DNA from: Lineus longissimus
Taxonomy: Eukaryota; Nemertea; Pilidiophora; Heteronemertea; Lineidae
Assembly: GCF_910592395.1 (NCBI RefSeq)
Contig: NC_088315.1
Coordinates: 11,598,501-11,662,500, forward strand
Direction of reading: 5' to 3'
Length of the DNA: 64,000 bases
Each line of letters starts with the position of its first letter. Position 1 is the first letter of the stretch. Below the pieces are notes generated by a model, which ran no database searches, had not been told where the DNA came from, and saw only the letters and a list, made by a program, of their open reading frames with translations. A program made the position numbers and the translations under genes. Below are positions 23,886 through 34,500 of the stretch, piece after piece.

Positions 23886-25147
23886 CGGGTCACATATGTC
23901 ATTTTTTTCAATTGCATGGAACTGAACATTTTCGGAGACATGATTGGCTATTTCTTTTAATTTTGTCATTACATTCAGAAAGCACATAAGGTTTTCTGGT
24001 TATCTCGAAAATACCTTGATGTACCATATACCGATGAAAAAAATATCTTGGTCATGAGCGAAGATGAGGGTGTTTTTAAACCCATACATTCATATACATA
24101 CTTTCGTATAATAATAAACATACGCAAACTATAGGCAGCATATCACTTGCATGTAGAGTGCAAGAGAAATATTTTACGACCAAAGTGAAAGTTATACCAA
24201 ACACATTATCCATGTTATAACATTATGATACAATAAGTAGCACCTCACCTCACTAGAGCTGGAAACCACTTTCATACAGTGATGTAAAAATGTATTAGGA
24301 CACGTGGCATGGTCAGTTTTTCTGTTACAACATGTATAATTCAAGATAAGTGTACCGCATGAGGCTGACACGTCAATGTTATTCACCAATATCTCAATGA
24401 CATTTCCTCAATGGTTGGTTAACAAAGTATCGATTGACATCAGGATATTGGGAAATTATCCCAATTCAAAATTTCACAAGGCTTTATGCTATAAAGCTAT
24501 CTGACAAAAAAATATAATGAAAAATTCACAAATTATATTTTTTTCCATACTTTTCATAATCTCATCTACAGGAAACCGGCAAATGATTTTGGAATTATTT
24601 TCCACAAAAACCCATATAACTAATCACGGATTATTGATGAAAGTCATTTCAAGAAAAATATCTGTCGGCTGAACTGTTGTACTGTTTCGTGATATTTTGT
24701 GATAGTTTCTCAATATTCTTATAAGGCCATACTTTGATTACCAAATTTTGTGCAATTGGAAATGTTGGTGGGTTATTTGCGAATAACATCCTCTACACCA
24801 CTGTTCATCTATTTAAGTTAAAATCAAAAAGCATTTATATAGAACTAAACTACTATAACATATCAATATCTAAATGGTAAGAAATACCCAGTAGGCCTAC
24901 TACTAGTTCTACTTTTCACTCATAAAAAAATCCATAAGTAATAAGAGTGTGAAAGCCTACATTATACTGTGTAGTTACATTACAACGAACAAAAACCCTA
25001 GATGACTTTTTTGATGGTTTTGAGTACAATAATGTAAATAGAATATAGCACATTCCAGTCATTGTTAAATTTTCTAACAAACTGCTACACCTGAAGTTTA
25101 CCTCTTCTACATGATTTCAGCTCATTCCAGACATGTATTATTGCATA
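23886..25147. other. No gene recognised
   Basis: AT-rich with short frames only. Nothing supported. Confidence 0.45.
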
Positions 25148-25149
25148 TA

Positions 25150-25303
25150 CAGTGGAACCTCCCTTAGCGGACACCTCTCTATTAGGGACACCCTCTCCAT
25201 TAAGGATTAGTTTTGGTCCCAAATTGGTTTTTTTCATTCAATTTGACCTCTCTAATCAGGACAGCACTGATTTGTCAGTCCCGTGGGTAGAGAGGTTCTA
25301 CTG
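25150..25303. mobile_element. Pogo/Tigger-like MITE
   Basis: Ends CAGTGGAACCTC and, inverted, CAGTAGAACCTC, flanked by TA on both sides (25148-25149 and 25304-25305). The end sequence and TA duplication are typical of pogo-type Tc1/mariner elements. Only 154 bp, non-autonomous. Confidence 0.85.
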
Positions 25304-25937
25304 TACATCTACATAACATTACAGAAAACAACAGCAAAATTAAATAGGTAGGTGATTTATCTGCAGAGAAATTGTTAAGTTTTTAGCGGATCTGGAACAT
25401 ATTTCATATTCGTAGCCTATCTGCAGAACTCCCGAAACAAAACCTGACACCAAAATATTACAACTCGGGTAAAACTCTTTTTGGTACTTCCAGTACATTG
25501 AGCCTAATACATATTTGCCAATCACATGGTTGACACCAGGAGAGAAATGATACACTGCCAGCTAGTTATCCGCTATTATCAATTTTTCAAAAAACATTGT
25601 GCACAACGGCCATTTTCATGCAGGTTTTTGAATCAAGATCCTTTTGTTTTTTAGACTTAGGCAAGTTAGGTAATAAGTACCAGTAATATACACACATAAA
25701 ACATACAAGAAATATCAAGGAAGTATTTCCTTCAATATAAGAAGGAACAAGCTGAAACAAGACATGTATTACATTTACATCTGCATGTATACAGAACATT
25801 ACAGAAAACGTCAAAATTACATATATTTATAGCATGGCAAACTGATATTGCCCAAGCGAATGTAGATATATTCTCTATAAAGCTAAATAGGTCAGGTCTA
25901 AATAGATATATGTAGATATATTCTCTAAAAAGCTTTA

Positions 25938-25985
25938 ACAAGAGGCCCAAGGGCCTGGCGCTCAGCTGAGTTGTTGCTGCGTTGT
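25938..25985. repeat. 5' end of a 'gctcagctg' repeat family
   Basis: Contains acaagaggcccaagggcctg and gctcagctgag. It resembles the left ends of the related repeats at 45283 and 47795. A matching right end is at 29300-29345. Confidence 0.5.
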
Positions 25986-26544
25986 TCGTATATATTACAT
26001 TACTCGTCAAACTCTACTAAACTAAGGACTCAAAGCCTAAGGATATTAGCTTCTGGATGTGTAACAGTGAATTACGGTAGACTGGCGCAATCTACTTCAA
26101 GCAAGCTCCACCCTTGCAATGTGTGCGCAAACAGATAACCTAACCTATATTGGACCATCAATTCTACACACAGCAACATGATTCATCCTCAGCTGTTACC
26201 ATGATGATGATGATGATGATCTTTTTCGCAAATTGGTCGTCTTCTGTCTTTCTTCCATACTTCAGTGCCACCGGATGTAGTCTGCCCTTGTGGAGGGATC
26301 CTTTCAGCACCGGGACACAAGATCCATGCGAATTGAATCACATGGAGAGACTAGCCCAATCACCCGCTTTTGGCTGGGTAGAAATGGGTAAATCTCACAG
26401 ACTGGACCTTAAACTCTAATGCCGACGTGTGAGGCCGGTCTGACAGATGAGTAAGTGGGGTCCACCTAATGCAGAAGGCACCAGTTTCCCTAACTAAAAG
26501 GGTAACATTAACAAAATGCTCTACCCAACTCTATTATTGCCTAA
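25986..26544. other. No gene supported
   Basis: (ATG)6 microsatellite at about 26201-26219. The overlapping 89-codon frame is not convincing. Confidence 0.4.
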
Positions 26545-27888
26545 AGGCCTGTGTACACTAGTAAAATATTAGCAACATTTTTACATTTCCAGTTGCAACA
26601 AATGTTGCAAAAATGTTGCGTAGTGTGTACAGAGCAAAACGCGTCTTACAACATGTTGTAAAATTGTTGCAAATTAAATGCAATGCAATTCTTTGTTGCA
26701 TGTTGTAAAAATGTTGCAAACTCTTCAGCCAATCAGAAATAGGATTTGCGTCATGTGATCTACCGGAGTTCATGTGACTTGAACAAGAAGCAGGTATAGC
26801 AACTCTCAAGTGAGTGTCTTGCTTCGTAGGGTGATGAAACCTTTTCTAGAAGTTTTTGTGTGACGGCTTGTCAGTCAGCCGCAACTCCTTTAGGCTGCGT
26901 ATCCATAGGCTGTTCCGTGCCCTGCACAACATTCCCTTTTTACCGCCTGGCGCGCCACACGGACAATGAACCTTCGTTGGTGTTATTGATCGTTCCCATA
27001 GGTTATGCCGTGTCACATTGCGGGCATATATGCACTGTGGATTGGGAATATAGGCCCATATTGGGATTGAACATGTCCATTCTTTTGCGAGTGAACAACA
27101 CGGAAGCAATGTCTGAGGCGAAATTAATTCAAGAGGTTCATCAACGGAAACTACTCTGGGACCCCGAAACTGATGATTATCATAACAAGCACGAACCTGT
27201 AATTTGTTGCTTAAGTCAGGTTTTATATACATGTACATGTCAATTTGATGTTGCAAGTGAAAATACAAGTTACTTGTATTTTCATTTTCAATATTCATAA
27301 GAAATTGTCTTCTGAAATAATGACAGCGTGCGGATAAACGCGATTGACCGCTGCGAAATGAGGACTACAAAGGCCTACCATGACCAAAAGGGAATATCCA
27401 ATGGAGACTCAGGGCATAGTGCCAGGTCACAAGGCTGTTACGCCATAACGCCACACTACACAAGGGCATACCCTATGGATACGCGGCCTTAACAGGCAGT
27501 GGTATGCCCCATCATCCACCCTCATTTTGATCCAGGGCCTGGTCCATATTCTCTTTGGTTATTTCGCCGCCTCTTCCGTCTCTCAACAATGACAGCTAAA
27601 ATTGCTGCAGAAGCACTCAAAACACATCTTCTCTCCTTGGAATCATCCATTTTCCCTCCAAAATACCTATTTCCCTTTGTTCCCACTAAAAAGTTTGCAA
27701 CAATTTACCAACATGTTGTAAAAATGTTGCTAATTTGTTGCAATTTTGTTGCTAGTGAACACAGGGCCTTGAAGGGCTTGTTGCAAAATTGTTGTAAAAA
27801 TGTTGGTAAAATGTTGGTAAAATGTTGGTAAAATGTTGGTAAAATGTTGGTAACATGTTGCTAATATTTTACTAGTGTACACCCTGCT
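26545..27888 (+). mobile_element. PIF/Harbinger-type element carrying a MADF fragment
   Basis: Inverted ends share TGTACACTAGTAAAATATTA, and TAA occurs on both sides (26542-26544 and 27889-27891). Subterminal arrays of 'aatgttggtaa' and 'gttgcaa' occupy both ends. Plus-strand codons at about 27114-27195 read KLIQEVHQRKLLWDPETDDY, the start of a MADF (Myb/SANT-like) domain. PIF/Harbinger elements encode a Myb-like partner protein, so this is probably the remnant of that second gene. The transposase is missing. The element is non-autonomous. Confidence 0.75.
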
Positions 27889-28017
27889 TAAGTCAAGTGA
27901 AACTCTTAACAAACCTTAGCAGAATGCCACCATTGAAATGTTGATAATAATGATAGCAAGTAAAAACTTTAAACAGATAGACTTGATTTTTTTAACCAAC
28001 TGCCACATGCGGTTTTC

Positions 28018-28023
28018 TTTATT
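28018..28023 (-). terminator. Poly(A) signal AATAAA
   Basis: AATAAA on the minus strand, 45 bp after the stop codon of the two-exon gene. Confidence 0.6.
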
Positions 28024-28067
28024 TAGTAAATTTTGAGGTAAGTATTACAGAATGAAATACTTGAATA

Positions 28068-28896
28068 CTAGCATTGCCTGGCTCTTCTGATGATTGCACT
28101 GGTGAACACCGAAGTCGATTGGATGTGCAAAGTCATAGCTCGATCCTCTCTCTTGGTCATCTTTGAGATGTGGTCACCAAATATGTTCAAATGCAGCTGC
28201 AGATCATTCCTGTCCTGCAAAACATGATGAGGAGATAACATTTTAATTTTGATAGAATAGGTAAGCTAGCCAAGTTTTATATCAAATACAAGGCCAACAA
28301 CAACTGATAAGGCGCTAGGGCCGAATGATCAAGGAAGTTCATTGATATGATTGGGAATACATTGTGATAAGAGTGATGAATCGGCCCCGTTTGAAGCATT
28401 GTGCTATGTACAGTGTGCAAGTGTCAGTGTGTATCATATCGCATTTATTGTTTGTTGACATTTCAAATCGCTGGCGTCGATCCTCAATTACACTGTTTAT
28501 GTACATTGGCAACCTTACCCGATGATATCAGAACGATGTTTATTATTGTCTTGTTTATTCACATTAGTTCTGCTATGTGACAAGAGTTATTTGTTGAGAA
28601 ATCCATGATTTAAAGCCGGACTTTGACATCGTTTCTCAGACCAACCAAGCTGCATTTCGCAGATCGTTTTTCAACGATCGTCGACGAACTATTTCAAATT
28701 AATCACATCCAATTAAACAATCCAAGCCTTCCCTAATGTCATCAACATGCAATAACACAAGCAGCCAAATATCATCGCCTATGAAATTGTGAATTTAATG
28801 AGAACTTACCTCTGAATTGACAGAACGCGATCTATTCCATAGCATGGTCTCCTTACGTCTGAACTGCGCAGACTCGAGACGTGACGTTCGCTGCAT
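28068..28896 (-). CDS. Small two-exon gene, unknown protein
   Basis: Exon 1 (28810-28896) ends TCAGAG|gtaagt and exon 2 (28068-28214) begins after tttgcag. The joined frame is open and ends TGC TAG. Two in-frame starts are possible: 28896 gives 77 residues and 28845 gives 60. An inverted CCAAT (28902-28906) and an E2F-like TTTCGCGC (28921-28928) lie just upstream, which favours transcription starting below them and so the 60-residue form. The protein is basic and without a membrane segment or signal peptide; motifs include HLNIFGDHISKMTKRE and a C-terminal FTSAIIRRARQC. An AATAAA follows. I do not recognise the family. It is probably a small conserved protein but could be chance. Confidence 0.55.
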
Positions 28897-28965
28897 GTGT
28901 GATTGGACGTAGGATAACTCGCGCGAAATTTAAAATGCTCTTCTTGGGGGGTGCTCACTAAATTG
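28897..28965 (-). promoter_or_regulatory. Candidate promoter of the small gene
   Basis: CpG-containing stretch with CCAAT (minus strand, 28906-28902), a TTTCGCGC E2F-like site (28928-28921) and a CRE-like tgacgt half site just downstream at 28882. No TATA box is seen. Confidence 0.4.
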
Positions 28966-28969
28966 CGCC

Positions 28970-29245
28970 AGTAACACCACCTGGTGAGAAATTCATGAAC
29001 TACGCCTATTGATAATGAAAGAGAAAGCTTTGCTCTATAAAATTAGATTTGATTCATGATCCCCAACTGAGAAATCAGCTGCTGGAAAAGTTTTTGGAAA
29101 ATTTCGCTCGGTGCCACCTAGTGGCCAAACCGCTCATCCTGCCAGACCCACATTTGGTCTATTCAGGAGTCCTGAAGGGTCTCAACGCCTCAGAGGGAAA
29201 ATCTATCGCCTATCCGCCATAGTTTTGAAACGTGCCTGTTTAACG

Positions 29246-29288
<43 letters not shown>

Positions 29289-29350
29289 GGACACTCATTC
29301 TACCATTTACTCATATGAATAGCTCAGCTTTTCAGCTGAGCTAAAAAACC
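28970..29350. repeat. 3' end of 'gctcagctg' repeat with (ACAG)n
   Basis: Contains 'gtgccacctagtggccaaa', an aacggacagacag tract of about ten ACAG units (29241-29287), then agctcagcttttcagctgag and ctaaaaa. The same order (cggacgac tract, then a gctcacctc-type palindrome and taaaa) ends the copies at 46165 and 49215. Confidence 0.6.
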
Positions 29351-30557
29351 CTCATGTAAGACAAATAACGTATCAATTAGCACACAATTGTAATTATATT
29401 TACCAATTCAGTGACTCCGAACAAACGCATTGTCCTTAAAAACTTTTTTCGCAATGACCTTCTCATGTCATTTATCGGCAAAACTTGCAGGAATTTCTGC
29501 ATTTACTGGAACAAATTTTCTTTATTCACAGCCTCTAGGCCATTGATATATATCCGCATTGTTTAGGGCTCTGGAGGGTGAACTACTGGTCAGATTTATT
29601 TGAAGTTTGGTTTTTATTGATCCTTGCCTCAAGAAATCCGACCAGTAATTTGCCCTCCAGAGCCCCAAACAATGTGGACACAACATTTACGAATTGACTA
29701 TAAAAGGCTTATCTGTTAAATGCAAAAATATTGCAATTTCGGTAAGATTACTTCTTGCCTTTTACGTCGAAATGAAACATGTCAAAGGATACTACCACCT
29801 GCAAGGCCTGTATAATAAAAAAGAAACTAATATGACCCATTGGGCGATATGAATAAAGACAAGTAAATGCTTTTACTATAATTTTGTACAGCAAGGCCTA
29901 GTGTAAATGTACATGGAGTTTTAGATAAAAGCATTTGCTGGTCTTTATTCATTTCACCCATGATGTTCACTGGCCTATTACCAGTATAAGTCTCAGCATA
30001 AAACTTTGACTGATGTGATTGGGAGCAGTAAATATGACATCATCAGAACTAGGCAGTATAAGTGTTGCTTATAGCTGAGCTATCAGAAATTCTTTATATC
30101 TCTATGGCATAAACCTGTCCTTATTATTGTAGGAAACTGTACCAGCTGTTATGTGATTAAGGTCATATTCTATGTTCTCTCACCTCTATGCCCAGAAAAA
30201 TGCAAAGCGTCTATTTGATGTTTATAACACAATTAGTCAATCAACTGCTAACATTGCAATTGTTTACATTATACAGAGTCAAAATCCAGTTTGAGGAATT
30301 ATACCACTTTTGAAGATGTTTTTTAACATATTATTGGAATTTATACAATATATTTTTCCCATGTTACCCGGCCAGTACACCTGTACGTCATTACAATGGG
30401 AGGATATCACAACACTGATGAAGGCATACATGTACGTTAAAAGAAATATAGATTGTGTTCAAACTAACGCTTCTGGCGATAAGCCCATGCTGCCAAAGTC
30501 ATATAATAGGTATATATATATGTATGGCATGCCTGAAAAACCCTCGTAATGTCCTCA
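29351..30557. other. 3' flank of the RNF213-type gene
   Basis: No coding exon. AATAAA on the minus strand at 29949-29944 could be its poly(A) signal, about 610 bp after the stop codon. Confidence 0.4.
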
Positions 30558-31579
30558 TTAATGCCTCCTGTTTGTTTCTTCCTTGTTTTGAATGGTGACG
30601 GCCTCTGTCCAGACAGAAACAGCGTGCTTCACAAGAATTTCCCTGGGAAACATTCCGTTACTCAGCGAAGGAATTTCTGTGCCATCCTTGGAGTTGATGT
30701 ATTCTGTTATTACATCAGCGAGGCTGAAAAATTTAAAAGAAACCTTGTTGATGCACATGTTGGGATTGCAGGTTATGCCTGACCCGCTCAGGCTATAGTA
30801 GACACTTTGGGGCAAAGACATGTATCCAGTTATTGGCATGGGTTGATTGCGCACAGAATGTTTTATTTTCAGAAAATATCTTTAAAAAAAAGATCATCAA
30901 AGTTACTTAAAGTGTCAGTATATAGCATTTAAAATCGTTCGAATCACAGTTTACTTGGGAGACAATAAGTGAGATAAATCAAAACTGACCAAATTTCTGT
31001 GCATAAATATTGACACATGAAAAACGTTGGGCTTTTTTAATCGGCCATTCAAGGGACAAATATCTTGGCGCCAAAAACATACGTCAGCCATGTTGGCGAA
31101 AATGACGTCATACCATGTAAAATTTAAGAAGGATATCGGGGAGTCGCTGATAAAAATGACACACCTCGCTTCAACAGTGGTTGTTTTGATGCAATATACA
31201 ATCTTGTGACGTCACACCATGTAAATGGCAGCCCTCATGGACCAGTGCGGTTTTTTTGCAAGAATTGCCAGCGATTTAAACTTGTAATTAAAGGTAATTG
31301 AATGTGCATTAATTTAAGATAATTAGGTCAATTTTGGCAAAAATGCAGATACAACTAGTTAACCCTGAGCCGGCGAACTGTGACTTACCCGAAGTTAGCA
31401 TTATCGACTGCATCCTCATCGTTTCTACTTTGCTGGGCATTAATGTTCAAAAGAATGCACTCGTGGAGTTCTGACACGAAGGTGTCAATGTTAAGATGCT
31501 GCAGAGCATTGTGAAGTGAATGAATAACATCATCGTCCAATGGTTGATGGTAGTCGTTGGACACAGTATCAAATGGGTC
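30558..31579 (-). CDS. RNF213-like: RNF213-like exons 26-27: C-terminus and stop
   Basis: Exon 31389-31579 (DPFDTVSNDYHQPLDDDVIH) and final exon 30558-30786, ending IQNKEETNRRH then TAA. The final acceptor (tatagcctgag) is chosen because it alone keeps phase; its pyrimidine tract is modest. No usable donor precedes the stop, so this is the last coding exon. Confidence 0.85.
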
Positions 31580-34500
31580 CTGTAAGGAGAGTTTGCTCAA
31601 CATTAATATAATGCACAATACAATGCATCAATGATCACCCACCAAAATACTTCTCAAGACGAAAGCCTGCAGCACACTGGCCGCCAACTTTGGCGACAAG
31701 AAGCGTTCAGCTGACGCCTCTCGACGCCGAAGTTGGCGGCCAGTGGATCCCGGTCAGAGCACACCTGCCCAGAATCGGCGTCCAGTAGCGTCTTTTCCGC
31801 CACTTTAGGCTGCCATTTTGAAATCATGTGACATCAAGACGCATACTGATTGGCCATAGGCTTGCCGCCGACGCCAATTCAGACAGCAATCCGTAGGACA
31901 CCTGGCTTCTTCTTGCGACACGCGTCAAAAATCAAACATGTTAGATATTTTGCGTTTAGTTGCGGCAAGTGGCGGCAAGTCGCGTTCGCCGACACCATTC
32001 GTAGCAGACTAGGGATTTTTCAGGTGTTCAGGACTTTTGCGGCAAAAAACGCCTGTGAACGCCGAAGTTGACGGCTAGTGTGCTACGGGCTTTAAATGGG
32101 CATCACAAGAAATCAAAGGTTTTGATTAAAACCCTTTTAATGTCACAGAGACCACATTATGTGTCAGCATATAAAATGTTACATAACGTTACATATTCAA
32201 CCAAAATTACGGACAATGCTCCAGGGACTGGCTTTTATAAGACAACGCAAACCCCACTGCTCTTTATAACTTTGCAGACTTTATTTTGAGAGAAATGTGC
32301 AAAAGATGCATGAAACATTTAGCGCATGACCTGAGAGTGCAATACAAATGTTCAATAAAAATGTTTAATTGCACGAGAATGCTCGAGATCATTTCTCATG
32401 CAATCCAGACTCTGATTGTTGAAAGACCGTTGACTTTTACGTCATTTTCATTGTCGTCCTTTTTCCACATTATTGCGTTGGAATTCAGCCAGGTCGCGAA
32501 GTCTTGACGATGTCATGAGATCGTGACGTCGTCAACTCAAGCATTACATCTTCTTCGACGTTTTCACGTCATGAGGGATTCGGGTCAACAATGACAAAAC
32601 TTGCCTTTTTACCTTCATTTTTGTACTATTATGGCGATATTTGTGGTATATGATAAATAAAAACTGCACTCGTGTCTGATCCTCATCATCCAGATCACAC
32701 TCAATGATTTTCTACCGCCTGTAAGCTCCTGACCTGCCACCTCGAGTTTTCAGGCCGTCAAAAATCATCTTGTCCAATCTGGATATGAGGATCAGCCACT
32801 CGTGCAGTTTTCTTAATTGAATGTTTAATGATGGATTAAGAACATTTCGCTAAGGGGGGAAACACACTATGGACTATATTATACCAACGTTTCGCTTTTA
32901 TTCAAGCTTCTTCAGGGTAAACTATTTTCACAAAATACAGACAGATTAAGGTACTGCATGCTTCTTGAGAGACTAAGACCTCATGACCATTAATATCTTA
33001 GAGTAAAAGCACATAATAGAATCATTTGTTGTCGGGACACTGTCCTTGATACTTGAAACTGGCCCAGCAATATTTCTTGCAACTGCTTTCCCTTAGGTTT
33101 TGAAAAATGTCCAAGAGAAGATGAAATGAAGATGAGAACTGATGTACATGTATAACACACACATTGTTAAATAAAATGATGACGGTGTACATGTAGTTAC
33201 CGATTGGTAGTGGAACATTTGTCTTGACCTCTCCAAGGACAGAGTCAACCATAGAGACTGGATGTGCATCAGTAGGCAATGTTGACGGATCTGAAATTTA
33301 AATTTCAAAACAAATTACTTTGGAATTAGATCAATGAGGTGCTCAAGGTGTTCAATGAGTGGATTTAGGACTTAAAGAGAGAGAAATGGTCAGATTAAAA
33401 ATATTGTGAACTTTCATAAATTCGCCCGAAGAGGCACATACCTGCGTCGTGAAAATCTTCTCAGACATCTTAAGGGTGTCACACATGAATGTGATCAGTT
33501 TTGCCTTCGGATCTCCACCAACCGAGAGGAGGAAGTGGATAGCCACATCAAGATGGGCCAAAGAGTCAGGTAGGCTGTGATAGTGGAGACGGCAGTCTTG
33601 CACTATCTGCATCTGCATGGCATGGCTCAAAGGCACCTGTAGAATGAATAAACAAACAAAGGGTATCAGGACAATTCCCTCCTGGACAATCCCCCCTCCC
33701 CCCGTCAATTGCCCCATTCAAATTGCCTCCCAGTAATATTACCCTTCGAAAAATTTCCTGAGATCTTCCTTTTATTTATTATGAAAGATCCGTTTTTTCC
33801 ACAATGATTCAATGAGTTCTTGAGTTTCACAGGATCCGCCATACAATGTTTCAAGATCCTTGTAGTCATAGCCATAGACAATTTCGAAAAATGAAGTTAA
33901 CTACAATTGGTCGACAGCTTCTCTTAAATGGGTTTGCACAATGTTAAGCAGAAGGACTTGGCTGGAGGGAGAGAGACTTGGGAGTGCAAACAGAGGAGAA
34001 AACACCTTTGTAAAGCAAAAGTTCAGCTCCAAAGGGGCAATTTAACAGGGGCCCAAAGGGGGCAATTTAATGGAAGGGGGGGGGGGTAATTTGACTGGGA
34101 ATTGTCCTAGAACCCAAACTAAGGATGTCTTTTTGTCAGAATTTAGCTCAGACATATTTAGAAAAACAAATGTTATAAATTTGATGCCAAAGTAAGCCTC
34201 CACTAAATTTCAATTCAAGTGAATAAAACACTTCAGTTGCCTACCTGAGAAATCTTGGACCTCAATGCATGGAATTCAACAGCGTTACTGTAATCCCCTC
34301 GAAAAACAATGGATGATACCTAGATAAACAGAAGAGATGATGAATACTCATATGAAGTAATTATTAGAAAGAGACACTGCCAGTGAATCCCTAGGGCCCT
34401 CATTTTATGTTAACATGTTTTTAGGCAATGAAACCAAAGCGCACCATTTTTTGGATATGTTTGAAAAATACCCACTTGCGAAGATTATGCACGTCATTCA

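Noticed and set aside
26846-27298. 150-codon minus-strand ORF
   Set aside because: Antisense to the MADF-bearing frame within a transposon; no domain.
33022-33279. Alternative frame for exon 33201-33290 (PTDAHPVSMVDSV)
   Set aside because: Only the other frame (IRQHCLLMHIQSL) joins in phase to both neighbouring exons.
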